Of a stretch of 64,000 nucleotides of DNA, positions 9,488 to 15,783 are shown piece after piece. This stretch comes from Paenibacillus xylanexedens (GTDB taxonomy: Bacteria; Bacillota; Bacilli; Paenibacillales; Paenibacillaceae): assembly GCF_001908275.1 (NCBI RefSeq), contig NZ_CP018620.1:1-64000 (forward strand), in the 5' to 3' direction. Position 1 is the stretch's first letter. Every line of letters starts with the position of its first letter. Under the pieces are notes generated by a model that searched no databases, was not told the DNA's origin, and worked only from the letters and a program-made list of their open reading frames with translations. Position numbers and translations under genes: made by a program.

Positions 9488-9803
9488 TTTTGTTCTCCCC
9501 TTCAACAGATATGTTGTGCCACTCCCTATGCTGTCACCTGTGGTGAACGGCAAAACTATCTATTCTGCGCGAGAAAACCAATTCCTCTTTTTTACATGTA
9601 AAAAATTTCTTATTGCGCTTTCATTTATAATTTCATCAAACAACTATATTTCAAACGGAATAAATACGAAGACAGTAATTCGCAATTATGAAATTACTAA
9701 TACGAGAACGCATTTTCCTATCTATTAAAAGATGAAGCGTAGGTTGTGTATGCAGGGAGACCTGAAGAATATTAAACAGTAGCTCAATATACTGATTTGC
9801 CGA
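9488..9803. other. Gene-free stretch between comFC and the fibronectin-III gene
   Basis: AT-rich, 316 bp. It should carry the promoter of the fibronectin-III gene, but no convincing -35/-10 pair was found. No clear terminator for comFC is visible either. The only firm element is the AGGGGAG ribosome site at the 9487 start. Confidence 0.5.
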
Positions 9804-10700
9804 TTAGGATCTCGCCAGTGTCAGTGTGTAAATCTCGACTGGAATCTTCATAGCGAAGCAGGTATTTAGGATAATCCACCCGCAAGCATCCAAGGTGCTG
9901 CCTGTTGTGTATATATCATCGATTAGCAGTATCTGTATGGGTTTGGCATGCGATATGCCCATATGTGTTGGCAGATGCGATTTCCTGTATAACTCTTCAA
10001 TTAACTTCGTGCCATCCGGGTTGATGGAAAAAGCGTTCTTCATCGTTTCAATACGCTCACCGCGTGATTTGAAGCTTTGTTTGGTGGTGTTGATCTGGCG
10101 CTGCAACAGATCCACGATGGGTAGGCGGCAGGCGGTGGCGAGCCCAGCAGCCAGCCGCTCCGCCTGATTGAAGCCGCGCTCGGCCAGACGCTCGCTGCTC
10201 ACCGGGACATAGGTGACCGCGTCAGGCCGCCATTGCGGCTTCGTTTGTTGAGCATGTGTGGCGGAATGAGCCACGGGGGCTAGGGGTTCTTTTGCCAAAG
10301 CAGAATTTCGTTCTTCGCTCATCGCTTGAAAGGCTTGAATCAACAGCGCGGTTAGGAGCGGCGCGTATCTTTCATGGCCTCGAAATTTGTACATTCCAAT
10401 CCATTCTCTCATAAGAGCGTTGTACTGTACGGCGCTGCGGTTGGCGATAAAAGAACGGTTTTGCATGTGTGGACGAGCACAGTCCGGGCAACCGACTCCC
10501 CGACCACAACGCAGACAGCGGATGGAACGAATCCATGGAATCTGCTTCATACAACGTGGGCATATGCCTGGATAGGTAGAAGACAGAATCGCTCGAGTCC
10601 CACATGTCAGACAAGTCGCTCCCGGCGGGGCGAGCAGGTGATGAAGACGCTGGGTCAGGTGCTGTGCATGATCGGTTATGTTGCTGAGCCAGTTGAGCAT
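9804..10700 (-). CDS. comFC: ComF family phosphoribosyltransferase-like competence protein
   Basis: ComFC is a cytoplasmic protein needed for transformation, acting with the ComFA helicase on incoming single-stranded DNA. The 298-residue product has an N-terminal zinc-finger region with CLTCG, CPRC, CLRCGRG and CPDC pairs, and a C-terminal type I phosphoribosyltransferase fold with the PRPP loop ILLIDDIYTTGST. The start is set at ATG 10700 because GGAGGT lies eight bases upstream (10709-10714). An in-frame TTG at 10763 directly abutting the comFA stop is the alternative but lacks a ribosome site. It follows comFA with no comFB between them, unlike B. subtilis. The middle contains an extra poorly conserved stretch (roughly residues 135-175). 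Confidence 0.92.
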   Translation of the reverse strand: MLNWLSNITDHAQHLTQRLHHLLAPPGATCLTCGTRAILSSTYPGICPRCMKQIPWIRSIRCLRCGRGVGCPDCARPHMQNRSFIANRSAVQYNALMREWIGMYKFRGHERYAPLLTALLIQAFQAMSEERNSALAKEPLAPVAHSATHAQQTKPQWRPDAVTYVPVSSERLAERGFNQAERLAAGLATACRLPIVDLLQRQINTTKQSFKSRGERIETMKNAFSINPDGTKLIEELYRKSHLPTHMGISHAKPIQILLIDDIYTTGSTLDACGWIILNTCFAMKIPVEIYTLTLARS

Positions 10701-10763
10701 AGGGGCATACCTCCAGTCTCGGAATGTATTGTGATATGTGGATACGAACTGGGCAGATGACAA

Positions 10764-12653
10764 TTATGTCTGGGATGGTGGATGCAGGTAGCCTTTGCGA
10801 CGAGCGATAGCGTTCATTTTCCGAATCTGGGCAACGGCCTTCACCTGTGAACGTGTCCGACGAGATGATGCAAAAACCACTCTACCCGCCGGGTCATCCA
10901 TGGAACGCCCTGCTCTACCCGCCATCTGAACCAGCGACGCTTCATCAAAGAGACCATTGTCTGCATCCAATATAAAAACATCACTGCGCGGAATGGTAAC
11001 GCCACGCTCCAGAATTGTTGTCGTTACGAGCAAACGAATTGTGCGTTCACGAAAGGCTGTAACTTTGCTAGCGCGATCAGGATCCTGAGATGAAGTTCCT
11101 TCGATATGGATTCCGGGAAAAGTACGACGCATTAGATTCACAAACGCCTCAATCTGGGCAATGCGTGTTACAAAGACAAATACCTGGGCGTCACGCTTCA
11201 ATGAAATTTGGATGTTAGTCCTCAAGGCAGAGGTAAGATTTCGTTTCTTAATACATTCAGCAACGGTAACCATCTTGACCAATCTTGGCACGGGCAAAGG
11301 ATGACGGTGGAAACGTACTGGAACTTTGGCATGATTGAGTTTCCCCCGTGCTACTTCCCTCTGGAGCCGAGCAGGTGGTGTGGCAGATAGATAGACAAAA
11401 TTCCCGTCCGGCTTACAGGAGGATGCTGCCGCGTGAGCGAGCATGGGATCGTTGTGATAAGGGAAAGCATCCAGTTCGTCAATGATGACGAGATCAAACC
11501 CCTGATAAAAACGCATCAGTTGGTGTGTGGTCGCAAGCGTGAGCTGAGCGTCTTTCCAGCGTTCGTCACTCCCCCCGTAAAGGGTAGCGAGCGAGGTGTC
11601 CGGAAAAGCTTTGGCCAGACGCGGGGCTAGCTCCAGCACCACGTCCCTGCGCGGCGTAGCGACCAAAGCTCGTCCGCCACGATCCAATGTATGTTGGAGC
11701 AGTGGGAATATCATCTCGGTCTTGCCGGCCCCGGTCACGGCCCACAGCAAGAACCGCCCCGGCCCATCCCCTGCGGGCGGTCGGGCCAAAAACGCTAGCG
11801 CCGCGGCTGCTGCCGCGCTCTGCGCTGCGCTAAGCCCCCACCGGGCGAGTCCGCCGCCGGTGGGGGCCAAGGCGGTGCCACGCGGTGCTTCGCCGCGTCG
11901 TGGCACCGCCCCTTGCGCTGCACTGCGTAGCAGCAGCGCACAAGCACGGCTGCGCCCGAGCGCGAGGCAATCCTCGCAGTAGGCGCACGCCGCCAGACCG
12001 CAGGCAGCGCAGGGCACGCGCTGCCTGGCTTCGCTGCCACAACGGTGGCAGCGGGGCGCGCTAAGCGCGCGTCCAAGCCACGCGTGCCGACGGCGCGTGG
12101 CAGGCCCTTCGAGGGCGGCTGTGATACTCAGCCGCCCATGCAAGCGCGCGAGCTGCGCAGCCGCGCGCCACTCCCTTGGCGGCTGGGCGGTATCCGCCAG
12201 CAACGCCTCTGCCTCGGCCGCCAGTAATTGGCGGCCGCTGATCCGCTCAGCCAGCAGGGCCGCGTCCCGCTCCAGCTGAGCCCACTGCCCGGCGGGATAC
12301 GGCTCTGGCATCCCGCCTACCTGAATGCGACGCACAGCAGTACTCCCCGCTTTGCCTGCTATACTTTTTCTGGCCTCTGTTTCCCCCGAGGCCAGTTCAT
12401 ACACATCCAGTTTCCGTGCAAGGTAGCTCTGCCATTCGTGCTGGCCCCACTGATCCATACCTCGCTCCATCTCAAAATGTTCAACCAACCAAGATGCCTG
12501 ACTTAACGGCAACGCCGTATCTAACAACAACCAGCGCAGCACATTTCGCCCACCTCCTCCCTCCAGCCACCAAGCCACATCCACTCGAATGTCGATTGAT
12601 AACATCATGCTCCACCCTTTCCCTACACGGCACACATACAAAGCAACCTTCAT
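10764..12653 (-). CDS. comFA: ComFA, ATP-dependent DNA helicase/translocase for DNA uptake
   Basis: ComFA is a membrane-associated DEAD-box-type ATPase that helps pull transforming DNA into the cytosol. The 629-residue protein has a variable N-terminus, a cysteine cluster (C202, C205, C215, C218, C223, C226, C229) matching the ComFA zinc finger, Walker A TGAGKTE at about 307-313, a Walker B/DEAD variant IIDELDAFP at about 390-398, motif III LSATPP and motif VI QMAGRAGRS. ATG 12653 has a GGAGGAG ribosome site. Residues about 150-300 are rich in Ala, Arg and Gly and are encoded by unusually GC-rich DNA (about 11750-12250). An intrinsic terminator lies only 37 bases upstream of the start, suggesting a regulated leader. 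Confidence 0.95.
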   Translation of the reverse strand: MKVALYVCRVGKGWSMMLSIDIRVDVAWWLEGGGGRNVLRWLLLDTALPLSQASWLVEHFEMERGMDQWGQHEWQSYLARKLDVYELASGETEARKSIAGKAGSTAVRRIQVGGMPEPYPAGQWAQLERDAALLAERISGRQLLAAEAEALLADTAQPPREWRAAAQLARLHGRLSITAALEGPATRRRHAWLGRALSAPRCHRCGSEARQRVPCAACGLAACAYCEDCLALGRSRACALLLRSAAQGAVPRRGEAPRGTALAPTGGGLARWGLSAAQSAAAAAALAFLARPPAGDGPGRFLLWAVTGAGKTEMIFPLLQHTLDRGGRALVATPRRDVVLELAPRLAKAFPDTSLATLYGGSDERWKDAQLTLATTHQLMRFYQGFDLVIIDELDAFPYHNDPMLAHAAASSCKPDGNFVYLSATPPARLQREVARGKLNHAKVPVRFHRHPLPVPRLVKMVTVAECIKKRNLTSALRTNIQISLKRDAQVFVFVTRIAQIEAFVNLMRRTFPGIHIEGTSSQDPDRASKVTAFRERTIRLLVTTTILERGVTIPRSDVFILDADNGLFDEASLVQMAGRAGRSMDDPAGRVVFASSRRTRSQVKAVAQIRKMNAIARRKGYLHPPSQT

Positions 12654-12689
12654 TTACTCTCCTCCCCCATCGTACTTTCTCCTGAACGC

Positions 12690-12734
12690 AAAAAAAGCAC
12701 ATGCCAACCCGGCTATTCGCCGGAGCATGTGCTT
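12690..12734 (-). terminator. Terminator or attenuator immediately upstream of comFA
   Basis: On the minus strand AAGCACATGC pairs with GCATGTGCTT around an inner CCGG/CCGG-type pairing, and the hairpin runs into seven T. It lies between a preceding gene that already has its own terminator (13028-13060) and the comFA start, so it must stop transcripts initiated within 12735-13027. Confidence 0.85.
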
Positions 12735-12925
12735 CATGTCCATATTCCATCTTCGTATGATCAATCTACTTATCACTATACCAATTGAACCTTTACATCA
12801 CAAGGTTAGTTACACAACATGATTCCATCATACAATTCTGCTAATAACCAGAATCTTTCTTTAAAATTGCGAAACTTTTTCCAATCTGAATCGTCTATAC
12901 TTTTAAATTAAGAGTTCTGACTTCG

Positions 12926-12938
12926 AAAAGTTTATTTT
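12926..12938. promoter_or_regulatory. ComK-like AT-box 1 (AAAA-N5-TTTT)
   Basis: AAAA at 12926-12929, five bases, TTTT at 12935-12938. This is the half-site recognised by ComK in B. subtilis. A second exact half-site lies at 12986. Known ComK sites pair two such boxes 8, 18 or 31 bp apart; here the gap is 47 bp, so the match is incomplete and the AT-rich context makes chance occurrence easy. Confidence 0.25.
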
Positions 12939-12985
12939 AATACTCATGAACTCGTCAAAACCCAGACAATAACCATAGATTGCAT

Positions 12986-12998
12986 AAAAACCCATTTT
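12986..12998. promoter_or_regulatory. ComK-like AT-box 2 (AAAA-N5-TTTT)
   Basis: AAAA at 12986-12989, five bases, TTTT at 12995-12998; partner of the box at 12926-12938, with the same reservations about spacing. Confidence 0.22.
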
Positions 12999-13027
12999 TA
13001 ATTTAAAAGCAGACTTGGCTACAATTA

Positions 13028-13060
13028 CAAAAAAAGACTACAGCTTCTGCTGTAATCTTT
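13028..13060 (-). terminator. Intrinsic terminator after the small membrane protein gene
   Basis: On the minus strand GATTACAGC pairs with GCTGTAGTC, followed by seven T. It lies just past the stop of the 13111-13488 gene. Confidence 0.85.
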
Positions 13061-13110
13061 TCACTGTAGATCTGCGAAATGTTAATCCCATTTCCCGCTC
13101 ACATCATGAT

Positions 13111-13488
13111 TTATTGCTCTGACTCACGCAAATCAATCAGTCGAAAAGTGTGATCGGTCTGTGCTACCCGTTCAATATCGGCAGGGACAGCTGGCAGATA
13201 AGATGTCTCCATGCCTTGCCTTTGCATAAGCTTTTCAATAATCGTAATCGTTTCCGCTTCTGTACGATCAGCAACAACTGTTAACTTGAAGCTCTTACCA
13301 CGGTATAATAATTCCCGGCAAAGTTCTCTTACAATGCCTTCGATCCGCCCTGCCTGATTGGAAGGGATGAGCAGAATCTGCTCGAAACCTTCAGATTCCG
13401 GACGGGAAAGATGGCGCTGGTGCATGGCATGAACGGCCATTGCCGCCAGGAAGTATATGAGCAGAATCATAGTCAGATGAGCAACCAT
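13111..13488 (-). CDS. Small single-pass membrane protein of unknown function
   Basis: Not recognised as a named family. With the start at ATG 13488, which has GGAGGT nine bases upstream, the product is 125 residues: an N-terminal membrane helix (LTMILLIYFLAAMAVHAM) and then a soluble, mixed alpha/beta domain (ILLIPSN ... ELCRELLYRGKSFKLTVVADRTEAET). A longer in-frame start at 13521 lacks a suitable ribosome site. It is a single-gene unit between degU and comFA with its own terminator. In B. subtilis this position is held by degV, which this protein does not resemble. The soluble part has the look of a Rossmann-like or regulatory domain, but no function is claimed. Confidence 0.75.
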   Translation of the reverse strand: MVAHLTMILLIYFLAAMAVHAMHQRHLSRPESEGFEQILLIPSNQAGRIEGIVRELCRELLYRGKSFKLTVVADRTEAETITIIEKLMQRQGMETSYLPAVPADIERVAQTDHTFRLIDLRESEQ

Positions 13489-13845
13489 GGCAACTGCACC
13501 TCCTCGGAAGGTCATGCTCACCCATGGCGAACATCCCTGTATACAACAAGTATATGCTGTACTTCCTTAAGGGTTACACTTGCATTTCCTATCACTCATA
13601 TTCCACGCTGATCGACACCGGACGAAGAAAGACAGGCCAGGTCATTCATTCACACCTAAGCTTGAACATATGTTCCGCACAACCTTACACTTTGCTCATT
13701 TGCAGTGATAAAGTCCATTAACCCGCAGACCAATCCAACATTCTGGAAAGGGCGCGAGTGAACACCAATCTATACTTCGTCTAGGTTGAATCAACCAATG
13801 GACTGACTTACCGTAAGAATACTGCTTTACGAAAAACATAAGGTA
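13489..13845. other. Gene-free stretch between degU and the small membrane protein gene
   Basis: 357 bp without a supported gene. Only a weak CGTAA/TTACG pairing near the degU stop is visible and it lacks a T-run, so degU transcripts may read through or end by another route. Confidence 0.45.
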
Positions 13846-14571
13846 TTAGAGCGTAACCCAACCATATTTGATCGAATTGATAACAGCTTGAGTACGGTCG
13901 TCCACTTCCATCTTCTGCAGAATACTGCTGACATGGTTTTTTACTGTTTTTTCACTGATGAACAGGAATTCACCAATCATTTTGTTGCTCTTACCTTCTG
14001 CCATCAAGCGAAGAACTTCAGCCTCACGACGTGTGAGCGGGTTATTGTCGCCAGCGACAAATTTAACGCCTGCTTCCTTCGAAGCTCCTTCACTCATTGC
14101 CCCTGTTTCATTAAGATACGTCATACGACGCAGCTGCATGATCAGTTTGCCTGTTACTTTCGGATGTATGAACGCATGTCCTTCATGCACGGAACGAATC
14201 GCATTGATCAGAGACTCTGCCTCCATATCCTTCAGCAAGTATCCGTTAGCCCCTTTACGAAGCGTCTCGAATACATAACTTTCATCATCATGAATGGACA
14301 AGATAATCACTTTGACATCAGGGAACAGCTCACGCAATTTCTCCGTTGCTTCAACCCCATTTTCGATTGGCATGTTGATATCCATCAATACGATATCAGG
14401 TTTATCCTGATTGCAGAATTCGAGCACTTGAATACCATCGCCGCATTCGCCGATGACCTCAATGTCGTCCTCCATATTTAAAATGCGTTTCAGTCCCTCA
14501 CGGAACAGCTGATGATCATCAGCCAAAAGAACTTTAATCGATGCTTTACCAGTATCACGGTTTTCCATCAT
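13846..14571 (-). CDS. degU: Two-component response regulator DegU
   Basis: DegU controls exoenzymes, competence, motility and biofilm genes in Bacillus-like bacteria. The 241-residue protein has an N-terminal receiver domain with the acidic pair DD (residues 18-19), phospho-acceptor D64 in IVLMDINMP, and K in the KG-NGYLLKDM segment. A C-terminal LuxR/NarL helix-turn-helix (about 177-238; LTRREAEVLRLMAEGKSNKMI and SEKTVKNHVSSIL) follows. The ATG is four bases after the degS stop and uses AAAGGAG at the end of degS as ribosome site, so translation is coupled. Length is slightly above the 229 residues usual in Bacillus because of a linker insertion. Confidence 0.97.
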   Translation of the reverse strand: MMENRDTGKASIKVLLADDHQLFREGLKRILNMEDDIEVIGECGDGIQVLEFCNQDKPDIVLMDINMPIENGVEATEKLRELFPDVKVIILSIHDDESYVFETLRKGANGYLLKDMEAESLINAIRSVHEGHAFIHPKVTGKLIMQLRRMTYLNETGAMSEGASKEAGVKFVAGDNNPLTRREAEVLRLMAEGKSNKMIGEFLFISEKTVKNHVSSILQKMEVDDRTQAVINSIKYGWVTL

Positions 14572-14575
14572 CCTG

Positions 14576-15736
14576 CTACTCCTTTCCCTTATCCACGTTT
14601 GTCGGGATATGAATCACTATTTTGGTTCCTTGATTTTCTCCGGATTCAATCTCTATTCTTCCTTCTAACAGTTCAACCCGTTCTCTCATCCCAATCAGAC
14701 CGAAGTGGGTATGATCCTTGCTTTTCTTGGCAAGAAGCTCCGGTTTGAACCCAAGCCCATTGTCCTGAACGACAATTTTGACGAGCTGAGCCTGGTATGT
14801 AATTTCCACTACAACATATGTGGGATAAGCATGCTTTGCAGCATTCGACAGACCTTCCTGCACGAGGCGGTAGATTGCAGCCTCCATGGCTGAAGATAAA
14901 CGATGTTCCTTACCTCTTGTTTCAAAAAGCGACCGGATTTTCGTTTTTACCTCAAAATCCTGCACGTACTTCCGAAGCGTTGGAATCAGTCCCAGATCAT
15001 CCAGTGCCATAGGACGCAGATTGAAAATAACTTTTCTCATTTCTTCAAGACTGGAACGAACCTGGCCTTTCAAATCTACTATTTCGGCCTGGACCATCTT
15101 AAAATCCTGCTTAATGAGCATTCTTTCTACAATTTCCGTCCTAAGCACTAGATTCGCGAGCATCTGCGCAGGCCCGTCATGAATCTCACGAGCAATACGT
15201 TTCCGCTCTTCTTCCTGGGCCAAAATTATTTTCAAACCAATCATTTGTCGATTTTTAGCAGATTCGATGATCCGGGTCACTTGACCCAGTTCACCTGACA
15301 GGTATTCGAGTACAACACCCATCTGCGAACCGATGGTCTCGGCACGCTCCACAGAAGCTTCCACATTTTTGGCACGCTTCTGTAGGTCATCCCGACGGGC
15401 CTTCAGATACATTTCCTTCTCACGATAAATCATCAGATCCAGCTGCAGCTGTGTTGCTTTCTCATACGCCTGCTTGATATCATGCTCGGAATAACGGACA
15501 AAGTCGCGGCTAACCTCAGTCAGCCGGATCCGGGAACGGCGGTAGTTCAGCTCCAATTGATCTACTTTCTCGATCGTTTCCGCCGTTTCCTTCAGCACCG
15601 ACTTTAACTCCTCGTTGAGTGTTTTCAGCTCATCGCGAGTTGCGTCCATAATTTCGAACATTTGATATTTGCTGTTTTCCATGACTTGTATGGCGTTTTT
15701 AATGACGCGGTCTATGGCATCGGCTTGTAAATCCAC
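14576..15736 (-). CDS. degS: Cytoplasmic sensor histidine kinase DegS
   Basis: DegS phosphorylates DegU. The 386-residue protein has no membrane segment. It begins with the DegS-type coiled-coil sensor region (residues 1-170), then the HisKA_3 dimerisation helix with the phospho-acceptor H186 in RIAREIHDGPAQ, and the HATPase domain with N box (LSNAAKHAY), D box (DNGLGF) and G box (GLIGMRERVELL). The start is GTG 15736 with GGAG ten bases upstream. An extended -10 like TGGTATGAT lies just upstream, at about 15773-15781 on the minus strand. It overlaps regulation with degU in a two-gene operon. Confidence 0.96.
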   Translation of the reverse strand: MDLQADAIDRVIKNAIQVMENSKYQMFEIMDATRDELKTLNEELKSVLKETAETIEKVDQLELNYRRSRIRLTEVSRDFVRYSEHDIKQAYEKATQLQLDLMIYREKEMYLKARRDDLQKRAKNVEASVERAETIGSQMGVVLEYLSGELGQVTRIIESAKNRQMIGLKIILAQEEERKRIAREIHDGPAQMLANLVLRTEIVERMLIKQDFKMVQAEIVDLKGQVRSSLEEMRKVIFNLRPMALDDLGLIPTLRKYVQDFEVKTKIRSLFETRGKEHRLSSAMEAAIYRLVQEGLSNAAKHAYPTYVVVEITYQAQLVKIVVQDNGLGFKPELLAKKSKDHTHFGLIGMRERVELLEGRIEIESGENQGTKIVIHIPTNVDKGKE

Positions 15737-15783
15737 GTTTGTTCGACTCCATTTCTATCGTTTCCGGTATATATCATACCATA

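Larger units (their letters stand above)
12735..13110. other. Gene-free AT-rich leader region upstream of comFA
   Basis: No protein gene is supported here. The stretch contains the terminator of the 13111-13488 gene, two exact AAAA-N5-TTTT boxes, and enough room for a comFA promoter or a small transcript ending at the 12690-12734 hairpin. Confidence 0.6.

Noticed and set aside
10701..10763. Longer comFC starting at TTG 10763 directly after the comFA stop
   Set aside because: No ribosome site, whereas ATG 10700 has GGAGGT at ideal spacing.
11795..12076. Several overlapping frames in the GC-rich part of comFA on both strands
   Set aside because: High GC lowers stop-codon frequency. The comFA frame contains the conserved cysteines and Walker A, the others only Arg/Ala-rich sequence.
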